A DNA stretch of 64,000 bases from an uncultured Prevotellaceae bacterium (GCA_947168395.1 CAMVLT010000009.1:43903-107902); one strand, 5' to 3'; counted from the stretch's first letter, positions 42,203 through 50,939 are shown. Translations and numbers: made by a program. The notes: generated by a model from the letters alone, not told the origin.

Positions 42203-43021
42203 TTACCCTAACGTTACATTCTCGACCTCTACCTGCTCATGCAGGAACATCTGGGCCTGTTCCTTGAACTTGTCGGTGTTCTCGGTGGTCAGGTAGCGGG
42301 CGGTATGACCCTTGGAGCATTGACGCTCTATCTCGGGGTGCTTCACGAAGTACTGCTGCAGGCTTTCGGCCACATACTCACCCTGCGGGACCACACGCAC
42401 TCCGGCGGGCAGGTACTTCAGAATCTTGGGCATGAGCAGCGGATAATGGGTGCAGCCCAGGATGAGGGTGTCAATCTCAGGGTCCTTGCGCATGATTTCG
42501 TCTATACGCTTCTTTACAAAGTAGTCGGCACCTGGGGAGTCGGCCTCGTTATATTCTACCAACGGCACCCAGAATGGACACGCCACGCCCGACACAACAA
42601 TGTCGGGGTGCAGCTTCTGGATTTCCAGGTTGTAGCTCTCGCTCTTGATGGTGCCCTCAGTGGCCAGCACACCGACATGGCGGCTATGCGTCAGCGAGCC
42701 GATGACCTCGGCCGTGGGACGGATGACACCAAGCACCCGGCGCTCAGGGTCAATCTTGGGGATGTCGTGCTGCTGGATGGTGCGCAAAGCCTTGGCCGAA
42801 GCGGTGTTGCAGCCCAAGATGACGAGATGGCACCCCATCTCGAACAGCTTGACCACGGCCTGGCGTGTGAACTCATAGACCACATCGAACGAACGAGGTC
42901 CGTAGGGTGCCCGGGCATTGTCGCCCAGGTACAGATAGTCGTACTCGGGAAGCAACTGGCGGATGCCATGCAGGATGGTCAGTCCGCCATAGCCACTGTC
43001 GAAGATGCCTATTGGGCCCAT
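42203..43021 (-). CDS. murI: glutamate racemase
   Basis: 272 residues. Makes D-glutamate for peptidoglycan. Both catalytic cysteines are present: C71 in GCNTAS and C190 in GCTHYPLL; the N-terminal FDSGYGGLTIL substrate loop is intact. The start overlaps the last skp-like gene by 13 bp, so murI is the end of the bamA-skp transcript. Module C lies directly downstream. Confidence 0.95.
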   Translation of the reverse strand: MGPIGIFDSGYGGLTILHGIRQLLPEYDYLYLGDNARAPYGPRSFDVVYEFTRQAVVKLFEMGCHLVILGCNTASAKALRTIQQHDIPKIDPERRVLGVIRPTAEVIGSLTHSRHVGVLATEGTIKSESYNLEIQKLHPDIVVSGVACPFWVPLVEYNEADSPGADYFVKKRIDEIMRKDPEIDTLILGCTHYPLLMPKILKYLPAGVRVVPQGEYVAESLQQYFVKHPEIERQCSKGHTARYLTTENTDKFKEQAQMFLHEQVEVENVTLG

Positions 43022-43545
43022 TTTTCCTGCACCAGTTGATTGATGTCCTCGCCCATCGCGGGATGGATGAAAGGTACGGTGTTTCCGTCGGTATTGAGGA
43101 TGAAGGCATAGCCGCGCTCCAGTCCTATCTGGGCCAGCACCTCAGCCAGCCTCTCCTTCAGCGGAGCCATCGCCTCGGCCTCGGCCTTGGCCAACTGCTG
43201 CCGTACCTCGGCCTTGAAGGCCATGTTACGCTCCAACAGCTCCTTCAGTTCAGTCTGACGCTTGCGGAGTATCGTCTCAGGGAAGTCGCGCTGACCCTCA
43301 AGAAAATCCTCGTACTTCATGTTAAAGTCCTGTTCCACCCGTTTCTGCTCAGCCTCATACTGGGCACGCAAGTCGCCGAGCGACTGCTGTGCCAGCTTAT
43401 AGCCGGGCATGGACCGCAGCGCCTCCTCATAACTGAGGTATGCAAACTTCAGCGCGTTAGGGTTGACAACTTCCATCGTTTCCTGAGCAAAGCTGCACAG
43501 CCCCAGCATCACAATGGTGCAAAGCAATATTAGTCTTTTCTTCAT
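43009..43545 (-). CDS. Skp/OmpH family periplasmic chaperone (third copy)
   Basis: 178 residues from ATG 43545 (MKKRLILLCTIVMLGL). The signal peptide ends CSFAQ. A long charged coiled-coil region (about 55-140, rich in Glu, Gln, Arg) forms the Skp tentacles. The end GYAFILNTDGNTVPF corresponds to the strand completing the body. It would carry outer-membrane proteins to BamA. It differs from the two upstream copies in its longer pre-coil region. Own -7 element at 43580-43587; overlaps murI by 13 bp. Confidence 0.85.
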   Translation of the reverse strand: MKKRLILLCTIVMLGLCSFAQETMEVVNPNALKFAYLSYEEALRSMPGYKLAQQSLGDLRAQYEAEQKRVEQDFNMKYEDFLEGQRDFPETILRKRQTELKELLERNMAFKAEVRQQLAKAEAEAMAPLKERLAEVLAQIGLERGYAFILNTDGNTVPFIHPAMGEDINQLVQEKWAQ

Positions 43546-43579
43546 AACGTTCTTCATCTCTACATACATATTTGGGCAG

Positions 43580-43587
43580 CAAAATTA
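43580..43587 (-). promoter_or_regulatory. -7 element upstream of third skp-like gene
   Basis: TAATTTTG on the minus strand, 35 bp before ATG 43545. It suggests this gene and murI can be transcribed separately from bamA. Confidence 0.55.
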
Positions 43588-43719
43588 TAAAGAATTCCCT
43601 GAACTAACGAATCTTTTTACGTTTTTTATCTATAAATCGCATTATCATGTTTATGACTAAAACTCCTAACCAGCCAGAAAAGCCAGACAAAGGCGCATAC
43701 ATATCCACATTTCGTATAA

Positions 43720-43915
43720 ACATACATGTCATCGTCCCCACCTGAGTTTCCTTACGGTAAACCCGGAGTTTACCCTACCCAAACCCTGGGTTTACCCTAC
43801 CCAAACTCCCCCTCCGCCCCGTTCAATCTGGAAGTGCATAAATATGCACAGAGGAGACACTTTTTACTGCCCCAACAGGAAATCCGGGTAATCTGCGAAA
43901 TCTGCGGTCGATTTG
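43720..43915. repeat. composite intergenic module D
   Basis: Lies in the 444 bp gap between the second and third skp-like genes; no gene is supported here. It has TTACGGTAAACC, two GTTTACCCTACCCAAAC units (about 43760-43806), the near-palindrome GTGCATAAATATGCAC (43834-43849) and two CGCAGATT-type nonamers (about 43888-43907). All four motif types recur elsewhere in the window. Confidence 0.7.
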
Positions 43916-43989
43916 TTTGGCGGTTCTGATTTTGCAAAAAAATGCGGGAGGTATTGCAATCAACACCTCCCGCATTTAATACGCTGTTT

Positions 43990-44496
43990 TTACTTCAGGC
44001 CGAGTTTCTGCTTCACCTGAGCAGTGACGTCGGTAGAGAGGGTGGTACTGATGTAGGGGATGCCGGCTCCCATCTCCATGACATAGACATAACCGCCGGC
44101 CTGGCCGACAGCCTTGATGGCGTCGAGCACCTTGGTGGTGATGGCCTGCATCTTCTCCTGCTGAGCCTTGGCCAGTGCCTGCTGGTTGTCCTGGAAGCTC
44201 TGCTGAATCTTGGTGTACATATCCTGCAGTTCCTGCTGACGACGCTGTTTGATGTTGTCGGGCAGTGATGCCTGCTCCTTCTCGAAGGTGTCGCCCTTCT
44301 TCTGGAGCTCGTCCTGCATCGACTTGAGGTCGGCCTCATACTGAGCCGTAAGGGCTTCGATTTCGCTCTTGGCCTTGGTGTATTCAGGCATAGCCTGGAT
44401 GATTTCCTGAGTGTTCACATGACCGAACTTGGCCTGTGCGTTAGCGGTGGTGAAACCGCAGATTGCGCAGATTGCGCAGATGATAAACTTTTTCAT
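43990..44496 (-). CDS. Skp/OmpH family periplasmic chaperone (second copy)
   Basis: 168 residues. The signal peptide is MKKFIICAICAICGFTTANAQ (written here up to residue 21 only as KKFIICAICAICGFTTANA). Its hydrophobic core ICAICAICG is encoded by a 3 x 9 bp array. A KFGHVNTQEI strand, coiled coil about 45-125 (heavy in Gln, Glu, Lys) and a GGYVYVMEMGAGIPYIS end follow, the usual Skp plan. Lies 34 bp after the first copy. Confidence 0.88.
   Translation of the reverse strand: MKKFIICAICAICGFTTANAQAKFGHVNTQEIIQAMPEYTKAKSEIEALTAQYEADLKSMQDELQKKGDTFEKEQASLPDNIKQRRQQELQDMYTKIQQSFQDNQQALAKAQQEKMQAITTKVLDAIKAVGQAGGYVYVMEMGAGIPYISTTLSTDVTAQVKQKLGLK
44457..44483 (+). repeat. 3 x 9 bp array encoding a signal-peptide core
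   Basis: CGCAGATTG, CGCAGATTG, CGCAGATGA on the plus strand; on the minus strand it gives the ICAICAICG core of the second skp-like gene. Confidence 0.85.
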
Positions 44497-44530
44497 TGTG
44501 CTTTATTGTTTTTAGGGTTTATACATTTAG

Positions 44531-45049
44531 TTAACGGGAATAGCCGAGCTTGCCAAGTACCTCGTTGGAGATGTCGATCTTGGGCGAGCCGAAGATGATG
44601 CCGGTATCGCTGGCACGGTCGAGCACTAACTGGTAGCCGCGCAGGTCGGCAATGTCTTTGACGGCATTGTAGATTTCGTCCTGAATGGGTGTCATCAGCG
44701 AGGTGCGCTTCTTGAACAGCTCACCCTCTGGACCGAAGTACTTGCGCTTCAGTTCGGAAGCCTGTTTCTCCTTCTCCATGATGGCATCCTGCTTGGCCTT
44801 CTTCTGTTCGGCCGAGAGGAACACCAGCTCGTTCTGATAGTTTTTATACAGAGTCTGTGCCTCAGTGGTGAGGGCGTCGACCTCGGCCTGCCATTTCTTC
44901 GACACCTGGTTCAGCTGCTCATTGGCCCGTTCATAGGCAGGGATGTTCTTCAGGATATAGTCCATATCCACCAGTGCAAACTTCTGCGCTGAAGCAGAAG
45001 TGAAACCACAGATTACGCAGATTGCGCAGATGATAGCTTTTCTAATCAT
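44531..45049 (-). CDS. Skp/OmpH family periplasmic chaperone (first copy)
   Basis: 172 residues. Signal peptide core IICAICVICGF ends at SASAQ; it is encoded by a 3 x 9 bp array (45007-45033), as in the next copy. The KFALVDMDYILKNIPAYE strand/helix start and a coiled coil at about 50-125 are typical. It begins 27 bp after bamA, in the conserved Bacteroidetes order bamA-skp-skp. Likely delivers barrel proteins to the Bam complex. Confidence 0.9.
   Translation of the reverse strand: MIRKAIICAICVICGFTSASAQKFALVDMDYILKNIPAYERANEQLNQVSKKWQAEVDALTTEAQTLYKNYQNELVFLSAEQKKAKQDAIMEKEKQASELKRKYFGPEGELFKKRTSLMTPIQDEIYNAVKDIADLRGYQLVLDRASDTGIIFGSPKIDISNEVLGKLGYSR
45007..45033 (+). repeat. 3 x 9 bp array encoding a signal-peptide core
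   Basis: CACAGATTA, CGCAGATTG, CGCAGATGA on the plus strand; minus strand gives ICAICVICG in the first skp-like gene. Confidence 0.85.
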
Positions 45050-45076
45050 AATTCTTAACTTTTAACTCTAAATTCT

Positions 45077-47779
45077 TTAGAACTCTTGTCCAAGGATGAA
45101 GTGGAAATTGCTGCCACCCTTGCTCCATCCGCCACTGGTATATACCTTGTCGAAACCGTAGGCCCAGTCGATACCCATCAGGCCGACCATCGGCAGGAAG
45201 ATACGGACACCGACACCTGCCGAGCGCTTCATGTTGAAGGGGTTGAACTTCTTCACGTCGGCCCAGGCATTACCACCTTCGAGGAAGCCCAGTCCGTAGA
45301 TGGTGGTGTTGCCCAGCATGAACGGGTAGCGCAGTTCCAGGGTGAAGCGGTCGTAGGCGTATGCGTTGTTCGACGTGCGGCGTCCCGATGCCTCGGTGTA
45401 GGCCGACGATGTCGAGATAGAGCCGTTGTCGTAACCACGCAGTCCGATGGTTTCCTCAGCATAGCTGTAGCTATAGCCGCTCATACCGTCACCACCGACG
45501 TAGAAGGTCTCGAAGGGCGACTTCTTGTCCTTGTTGTACGAACCGAGGATACCCAGTTCCACACGTGTCATCAGCACAAAGCACTTTTGGCTATTGGTCA
45601 GGGCCGTGTAGGTACGCGACTTGAACTTCCACTTGTGATACTCAATCCAGCGGTACATATCTTGCAGTTCTTTCTCGTAGGTAGCCGAAGTGTTGTTGAC
45701 AGCCAGGTTCTTGTAGTCCTTGCCGTCGAACAGCGACCAAGGCGGTGTCATCGTCAGCGAAAGAATGAATTCCGAGCCACGGCGCGGGAACAGCTGGTTG
45801 TCGGTCGAAGTACGTGACAGCGTCAGTCCGAGGTTCAGGTTGTTACAGTTACCGTTGGCGATGTAGAAGTAGTTCCAGTCGCGCAGCATATAGCGCGTGT
45901 AACCGACGGTAGCCATGAACTGGAAGTAGTCGTCGGGCCAACGCAAACGCTTTCCCCAGCCGATGCTGGCACCGAACATGCGAATGTTCTTATCGTCGTC
46001 GAGCATGGACTCGTAGTTATAGGAATAGTTGTTGTACATGCCGTAACCGTAGCCATAGCCGTAGCCATAGAGACTGTTGTAGAGTGCATTGTTACGGTAG
46101 TAGCTCGAAATATCGGACTGCTTGGAGTAGAACAAGCTAACGCTGAACGAATTGGGTCGCTTATTGCCAAACCAGCTGGTAGAGTAACTGGTAGATATCT
46201 GGCTGTAGTAAGAGCCGTTGGTCTGGAAGTTGATGCCCAACTGCTCACCGTCGCCGATGGGCATGATGCCGCGGTGCATCTTGTTCTTACCGAAAAGGTT
46301 GCGCATGGAGAAGTTGTTGAGCTTCAGACCAATACGTCCGATAACGCCCGTCTGTCCCCAACCGAGTGAGAACTCAATCTGGTCGTTCGACTTCTGCTCC
46401 AGCATCCAGTTGATGTCCACGGTGGTACCGTCCTCGTAGTTGGGTTCCACCTTGGGGTTCACCGACTCCTGGTTGAAATGTCCCATCGAGGCAATATCTC
46501 GGGCCGAACGCATCAGGGCTTCCTTTGAGAAGAGGTCGCCAGGCTTGGTACGCAGTTCACGGCGCACTACCTCCTCATAGAGGCGGTCATTACCGTAGAT
46601 GCGGACATGGTCGAGGTGGGCCTGCTGGCCCTCGCTGATGCGCATTTCGAGGTCGATGGAGTCGCCCACAACGTTCACTTCCGTCGGCTGCAGGTTATAG
46701 AAGAGGTAGCCGTTGTTCCAGTAGTAGTTACCTACCGCGTCCTCGTCCTCCGAGAGTCGCTTGTTCATCAGCTTCTGGTTATAGACGTCACCTTTCTTCA
46801 TGCCGAGCTGGTGGCTCAGGTAGTCGGTCGTGGCTACAGTATTGCCCACCCAAGTAATATTGCGGATATAGTACTTCTGGCCTTCTTCCAGTTTTACCAG
46901 GACGTTGACATGCTTTTCGTCCACATTCCATACGGAGTCTTCGAGGATGGTCATGTCACGGTAGCCCAGCTCGTTGTACTTCTCAATAAGGGCTTCCTTA
47001 GCCTCCCTGTAGCGTTCGTCGGTAAACTTCTTGGCCTTGAACATGGTCTTGAACTTGCCAGCCTCGTGAATCTTTCCGAAGGCGCCCTTGCCGAAGAGCG
47101 GGCCCTTGATCTTCTTGTCGCTCAGGTTCTCGTTGCCCTCGAAGATGATGCTGCGAACCTTCATCTTCTGCTTCTTGTCGACGGTGACATCGAGTATGAC
47201 TTGGTTTTTATTGGTCACATCGTCGCGCTGCATGATGTCGATTTCGGCATTCTTGTAGCCCTTGGAGTCGAAGTACTTCTTGGCCAGGATTTTGGCACGG
47301 TCAATCATATTGGGCGTTATCTGGCTGCCCTTCATAATGCCGAGTTTGGCTTCCATGTCCTCGCGCTCCGACTTCTTCAGACCAATGTAGTTGATGGAAC
47401 TGATACGGGGACGCAGCGACAAGTGGATGCAGAGGTAGATTTTAGAGCCTACCAGCGAGTCGGCAGTAATCTGCACACGCGAAAAGAGTCCATGCTTCCA
47501 GTAGCGCTTCACGGCATCGGTGATGGCCGAGCCGGGAACCTCAATCTCCTGCCCGACAGCCAGGCCCGACAGACCGGTCAGCACATAGTCCTCGTAACCT
47601 TCGACTCCCTCGACAGCCAAGCCTCCGATTTCGCAGGTGCGGGGAGTACCGGCATACGAGATGTCGGGATTGACAATCTTGTCCTGCGCCGAAGCTACTA
47701 AAGGCAAAAAGGCAAGAAGGCAGAGAGGCAGAACTCCTCTTACCATCTCACGTACCTTATTTAAAATATAATATATCAC
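45077..47779 (-). CDS. bamA: outer membrane protein assembly factor BamA
   Basis: 900 residues as drawn; ATG 47746 (MVRGVLPLC) is an alternative start. The signal peptide ends VASAQ. POTRA domains cover about 40-450 (for example VRSIIFEGNENLSDKKIKG and YYIRNITWVGNTV), followed by a 16-strand barrel. An exposed loop carries a low-complexity LYGYGYGYGYGMY run (about residues 570-585) coded by a short tandem repeat. The end FHFILGQEF fits the barrel-closing strand ending in Phe. It inserts barrel proteins into the outer membrane. Neighbours uppS and skp fit this role. Confidence 0.95.
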   Translation of the reverse strand: MIYYILNKVREMVRGVLPLCLLAFLPLVASAQDKIVNPDISYAGTPRTCEIGGLAVEGVEGYEDYVLTGLSGLAVGQEIEVPGSAITDAVKRYWKHGLFSRVQITADSLVGSKIYLCIHLSLRPRISSINYIGLKKSEREDMEAKLGIMKGSQITPNMIDRAKILAKKYFDSKGYKNAEIDIMQRDDVTNKNQVILDVTVDKKQKMKVRSIIFEGNENLSDKKIKGPLFGKGAFGKIHEAGKFKTMFKAKKFTDERYREAKEALIEKYNELGYRDMTILEDSVWNVDEKHVNVLVKLEEGQKYYIRNITWVGNTVATTDYLSHQLGMKKGDVYNQKLMNKRLSEDEDAVGNYYWNNGYLFYNLQPTEVNVVGDSIDLEMRISEGQQAHLDHVRIYGNDRLYEEVVRRELRTKPGDLFSKEALMRSARDIASMGHFNQESVNPKVEPNYEDGTTVDINWMLEQKSNDQIEFSLGWGQTGVIGRIGLKLNNFSMRNLFGKNKMHRGIMPIGDGEQLGINFQTNGSYYSQISTSYSTSWFGNKRPNSFSVSLFYSKQSDISSYYRNNALYNSLYGYGYGYGYGMYNNYSYNYESMLDDDKNIRMFGASIGWGKRLRWPDDYFQFMATVGYTRYMLRDWNYFYIANGNCNNLNLGLTLSRTSTDNQLFPRRGSEFILSLTMTPPWSLFDGKDYKNLAVNNTSATYEKELQDMYRWIEYHKWKFKSRTYTALTNSQKCFVLMTRVELGILGSYNKDKKSPFETFYVGGDGMSGYSYSYAEETIGLRGYDNGSISTSSAYTEASGRRTSNNAYAYDRFTLELRYPFMLGNTTIYGLGFLEGGNAWADVKKFNPFNMKRSAGVGVRIFLPMVGLMGIDWAYGFDKVYTSGGWSKGGSNFHFILGQEF

Positions 47780-47786
47780 GTTGCTT

Positions 47787-47838
47787 AATCCTTTTACTTT
47801 TTTACCTTTTTACTTTTTTACCTTTTTACTTTTTTACC
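47787..47838. repeat. T/A-rich short tandem array between uppS and bamA
   Basis: Alternating TTTTTACC and TTTTTTACTT units, about seven in all. The array supplies the last codons of uppS (EEKVKK) and fills the gap to bamA. Confidence 0.7.
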
Positions 47839-48626
47839 TTTTCTTCAGCCTCCACCTGAGCCTCCGTCTTCCCGAACCGGCGCTGACGACGCTGATAGCT
47901 GGCTATGGCTTCGTGCAGACAAGCCTCGTCGAAGTCGGGCCAGTAGGTGTCGCAGAAGTACAGCTCTGAGTAGGCTATTTGCCACAGCAGGTAGTTCGAG
48001 ATGCGCAGTTCGCCGCCCGTGCGGATAAGCAGGTCAGGGTCGGGCATGAAGTTGGTGCAAAGGTGCTGAGAAATGACATCTTCGGTGATATCCTCGGCAC
48101 GGATGCCTCCCGTCTTCCAGTTCTTGAGAATGTTTTGCGGAAGCTCCTCCATATCGTGTACCTCGCTGACAATCTTGCGTACAGCCTCGGTAATCTCCCA
48201 GCGGCTGGAATAGCTGAGTGCCACCACCATCGTCATTGCGTCATTTTTAGCCGTGTGTTCTTCCGTCTCATGCAACTTCTGCCGAACGTCATCAGGCAGT
48301 CGTTTTACGTCACCAATAACTCTGAAGCGTACATTGTTCTTCATGAAGATCTCGTCTTCAAGCGATGACAACACCAGTCCCATCAGCGCGGATATCTCGT
48401 CGGACGGGCGGTTCCAGTTCTCAGTCGAGAAGGTATACAGCGTCAGATACTTCACACCCAAGCGGGTACATTCCGAAGTGATGCAACGCACGGCGTCCAC
48501 ACCAGCCTGATGGCCAAAGCTGCGGTCCTTTCCTCGCTCGGTTGCCCAGCGCCCGTTGCCGTCCATAATGATTGCAATGTGTTGGGGGATGCGTGTCATA
48601 TCCAGTTTCTGATCAGTCTCTGTCAT
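47826..48626 (-). CDS. uppS: undecaprenyl diphosphate synthase (isoprenyl transferase)
   Basis: 266 residues; the conserved part starts at [19 protein letters not shown]. The catalytic aspartate is in [19 protein letters not shown] and [16 protein letters not shown] are the other family blocks. It extends FPP with IPP to the C55 lipid carrier for peptidoglycan and surface glycans. Its last residues come from the T/A-rich array shared with the bamA leader. It overlaps the DUF6089 gene by 14 bp. Confidence 0.95.
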   Translation of the reverse strand: MTETDQKLDMTRIPQHIAIIMDGNGRWATERGKDRSFGHQAGVDAVRCITSECTRLGVKYLTLYTFSTENWNRPSDEISALMGLVLSSLEDEIFMKNNVRFRVIGDVKRLPDDVRQKLHETEEHTAKNDAMTMVVALSYSSRWEITEAVRKIVSEVHDMEELPQNILKNWKTGGIRAEDITEDVISQHLCTNFMPDPDLLIRTGGELRISNYLLWQIAYSELYFCDTYWPDFDEACLHEAIASYQRRQRRFGKTEAQVEAEEKVKK

Positions 48627-49338
48627 TATTGCAAGTTTTACATTTTTCCCATATATCGTATGTCAGCGACAGCTGCAGCACGCTGTAGCAGTCGGCGTTC
48701 TTGAACAGGCCGCTGCTCTTGATGCCATAGGGGTCGGTCACGCCGTCCAGCTTGTCGCTGCCCGTGAAGTGCATCCTCCACTCAGCCGTCAGGTTCAGCC
48801 GGTCGCGTATCTTATACTTCACGCCTGCCCCAAAGGGGATATTCAGGGCCAAGACACCTTCATCGGGTGTTTTGGCGTAGGTAGTGCCAAGTCCCAATGT
48901 TATGAATGGTGCCAAGTGCTTGGCACCTCGGTATTCACGTCCTGTGCCGTAGGGCCAGAAGTTATACTCAAACCGCAGGCCGCCGTCAATCAGCGAGTGG
49001 CTGAAGTCAGCGGGCATGGTCTCAGTCTCCGGATACCACGTCTTTTCGTCACGGACGCTGCCCTTCAGGTTTCCGTAACCTATGGTGACGGCCCACGACA
49101 TCCGGGGATTTGGGCGGTACTTCGCCACTATGCTGCCCATCGGCTGCATATTCCCGAAGAGGTTTTCGTTGAAGTCGCCAAAATAGTTGACCAAACCTAC
49201 ACCTCCGCCAATCTCCATCTTATACTCCGGGTCTTCCTGTGAGAAAGAAGTGATAGGTGACAAGTGACAAGTGACAAGTAGTGTCAATACTTTCACCGCC
49301 CAGCTCAGCCTATGATTACATGCCTCTTTCACGTTCAA
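48613..49338 (-). CDS. DUF6089-type outer-membrane protein
   Basis: 241 residues from a TTG that directly follows the previous stop; GTG 49332 is an alternative. The N-terminal export signal ([18 protein letters not shown]) is partly encoded by four GTGACAA-type heptamers (49250-49277). The mature part is an eight-strand-type barrel ([16 protein letters not shown] ... [10 protein letters not shown]). The family is always near uppS/bamA in Bacteroidetes, so an envelope role is likely but not defined. No ATG is available near the start. Confidence 0.8.
   Translation of the reverse strand: MNVKEACNHRLSWAVKVLTLLVTCHLSPITSFSQEDPEYKMEIGGGVGLVNYFGDFNENLFGNMQPMGSIVAKYRPNPRMSWAVTIGYGNLKGSVRDEKTWYPETETMPADFSHSLIDGGLRFEYNFWPYGTGREYRGAKHLAPFITLGLGTTYAKTPDEGVLALNIPFGAGVKYKIRDRLNLTAEWRMHFTGSDKLDGVTDPYGIKSSGLFKNADCYSVLQLSLTYDIWEKCKTCNNDRD
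49250..49277 (+). repeat. 4 x 7 bp array in a signal-peptide coding region
   Basis: GTGATAG, GTGACAA, GTGACAA, GTGACAA. On the minus strand it encodes LVTCHLSPI of the DUF6089 signal peptide. Confidence 0.8.
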
Positions 49339-50445
49339 TCACTTTGTCAATCGTCCTCTCCACGTCTTGCCGCTGACAGTGTCGGTCAGCCAAACATTGT
49401 CATCGTCATCGGTCGCCACACGGAATGCACTGCTGCACCCGACAGGGAACGAATACGTGGATGTCTTCTTCCACGTGATGCCCTGGTCGCGGCTCACGTA
49501 GATGTTCTTATCGCTACAGAAAGCCAGCACACACTTATTGAAGTAAACCAACGACACCTTGTCCATCTTCGGCAGGTAGTAAGGGTTGTCCTCATCCAAC
49601 GGCATGTACACCCAGCGACCGTCGCAATCGCTGTCCACCAACTTGCGCCATATCGTCATCGCCTTGTCCGACACCTGTGAGTTGTATCCCACAAATAGTG
49701 CGTAGTCGGTATTGGCATTGAGTTGCCAACTCACGAAAGCCCGGTTCCACCTGGGCAGCAGCGAGCCGCTGGTTTCAAGCTGGTCATTCGTCCAGGTCTG
49801 GGCATCATCCACAGATTTAAACAGTTCATCAGGGTATAGCAAAGCGTAAGATTCAAACCGGGTGCTGCCTATATACGTAAGCCCATCCTTGCCAATCACC
49901 TGCATCCAGGCATTAGGATCCTGGGGGAAGTCAGCGCCGTCGGCCTCCGTCCAGATGAACGTGCCTTTCTCCATAGTGCGTACCGCCAGACTGACAGTAT
50001 AGTCACGACTGCCCGAACCGTCGTTGGCAAAGACCCTGAAGATGCGCGGCTGGGTAAAGTCGATAGAGTCGGAACCAGAGATGAAATAGGTCAGCGTATC
50101 GCTGGTCATCGACTTCACATAGACGACGCCGTTGTTGGAAGTCGTCACGCTACAGACGACGCGGGAAACGTCGGTGTTAGGCAACAGCGAATCAGCACTA
50201 TAGATTTTATGATTCAGCTGGTCAATGTTCAGCTTATAGGATGATGCCGTATAAGTAGACTTGTAAATAGAGTCACGGCCATCAGACGTTGTAGTGTGCA
50301 GATACCTGTTAAGGGTACCCAACGTGAAAGTCTTGATGGCCATATCACTATAATATGTCGTAGAGTCATCGCTGGAATTCAGACACGAAATCAGCGACAA
50401 GGCAGCCACAAGCAACCCGCAGAAAACCTGAAATATTCTTTTCAT
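49339..50445 (-). CDS. DUF6242-like lipoprotein
   Basis: 368 residues from ATG 50445 (MKRIFQVFCGLLVAALSLIS), lipobox LISC, lipidation at C21. The N-terminal half (SLIS to about 170) is a beta domain with FTLGTLNRYLH and YTVSLAV, the C-terminal half resembles sialidase-type beta-propeller blades (NIYVSRDQGITWKKT, LFKSVDDAQTW). This matches DUF6242, a Bacteroidales family of unknown function. A -7 element 26 bp upstream supports the start; it is the first gene of the envelope cluster. Confidence 0.8.
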   Translation of the reverse strand: MKRIFQVFCGLLVAALSLISCLNSSDDSTTYYSDMAIKTFTLGTLNRYLHTTTSDGRDSIYKSTYTASSYKLNIDQLNHKIYSADSLLPNTDVSRVVCSVTTSNNGVVYVKSMTSDTLTYFISGSDSIDFTQPRIFRVFANDGSGSRDYTVSLAVRTMEKGTFIWTEADGADFPQDPNAWMQVIGKDGLTYIGSTRFESYALLYPDELFKSVDDAQTWTNDQLETSGSLLPRWNRAFVSWQLNANTDYALFVGYNSQVSDKAMTIWRKLVDSDCDGRWVYMPLDEDNPYYLPKMDKVSLVYFNKCVLAFCSDKNIYVSRDQGITWKKTSTYSFPVGCSSAFRVATDDDDNVWLTDTVSGKTWRGRLTK

Positions 50446-50471
50446 CGAACGTTCAATTACAAATTTGGGTG

Positions 50472-50479
50472 CAAATTTA
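50472..50479 (-). promoter_or_regulatory. -7 element of the envelope-cluster promoter
   Basis: TAAATTTG on the minus strand, 26 bp before ATG 50445. Confidence 0.6.
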
Positions 50480-50576
50480 CTCACATTTCTGCAAATAACG
50501 TTCATTTCTACCTCATTATTCTCAAAATATAGGATAAAATACGTGTTTTTAAGTTTGTTTTAACTTTTATCTTCAA

Positions 50577-50617
50577 AAAAAGAGTGCGGTATGAATCACT
50601 CACTCCGCACTCTTTTT
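50577..50617. terminator. bidirectional terminator after the 31-residue peptide
   Basis: AAAAAGAGTGCGG (50577-50589) pairs with CCGCACTCTTTTT (50605-50617) around a 15-base loop. On the minus strand it ends in a T-run. It overlaps the peptide's stop codon. Confidence 0.88.
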
Positions 50618-50711
50618 AACGAATGTTGGTCTTGGTCAGAGTGAAAACACTCAATACTGTTGCAATAGCCACAGAAACCAACATGACCGTTGTTTGAAAA
50701 TCTAATAACAT
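50616..50711 (-). CDS. 31-residue membrane peptide
   Basis: Starts MLLDFQTTVMLVSVAIATVL and ends LTKTNIR. Residues about 9-27 form one hydrophobic segment, then a basic tail. It has a complete transcription unit: a -7 element at 50793-50800, a 76-base leader with the hairpin CTTCGC-TTAT-GCGAAG just before the ATG, and a strong terminator at the stop. It may be a small regulatory membrane peptide or a type I toxin-like peptide. No Shine-Dalgarno is seen. Not recognised as a named family. Confidence 0.6.
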   Translation of the reverse strand: MLLDFQTTVMLVSVAIATVLSVFTLTKTNIR

Positions 50712-50729
50712 AATCTTTACCTTAAATTA

Positions 50730-50745
50730 CTTCGCATAAGCGAAG
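50730..50745 (-). promoter_or_regulatory. leader hairpin before the 31-residue peptide
   Basis: CTTCGC / GCGAAG with a four-base loop, 18 bp upstream of the ATG. It could modulate translation. Confidence 0.5.
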
Positions 50746-50792
50746 ACTTACTAACCTAATGAATAACGAGACAATCATCACGATTGATGGTG

Positions 50793-50800
50793 CAAAGGTA
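50793..50800 (-). promoter_or_regulatory. -7 element of the small-peptide promoter
   Basis: TACCTTTG on the minus strand. Four TTGAACA heptamers (50811-50838) lie over the -33 position. Confidence 0.6.
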
Positions 50801-50810
50801 CGAAGAATCG

Positions 50811-50838
50811 TTGAACATTGAACATTGAACATTGAACA
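50811..50838 (+). repeat. 4 x 7 bp array (TTGAACA)
   Basis: Four perfect TTGAACA units. Complementary in sense to the TTCAACG array at 50912-50939; together they bracket the pckA terminator as inverted arrays. Confidence 0.85.
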
Positions 50839-50877
50839 TTTTTTCCAACGGGCACTCCTTTTTGACTTACATCAAAA

Positions 50878-50913
50878 AACGTTGGCTGCCCCCTTTTCGG
50901 CGCAGCCAACGTT
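50878..50913 (-). terminator. pckA terminator
   Basis: AACGTTGGCTGC (50878-50889) pairs with GCAGCCAACGTT (50902-50913); the minus strand continues with a T-run. Confidence 0.88.
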
Positions 50914-50939
50914 CAATGTTCAACGTTCAACGTTCAACG
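50912..50939 (+). repeat. 4 x 7 bp array (TTCAACG)
   Basis: TTCAATG, TTCAACG, TTCAACG, TTCAACG, directly between the pckA stop and its terminator. Confidence 0.85.

Noticed and set aside
42099..42296. 65-codon frame with a hydrophobic stretch next to module C
   Set aside because: It starts inside the GTGATAG iterons, has no start signals, and its second half is antisense of murI.
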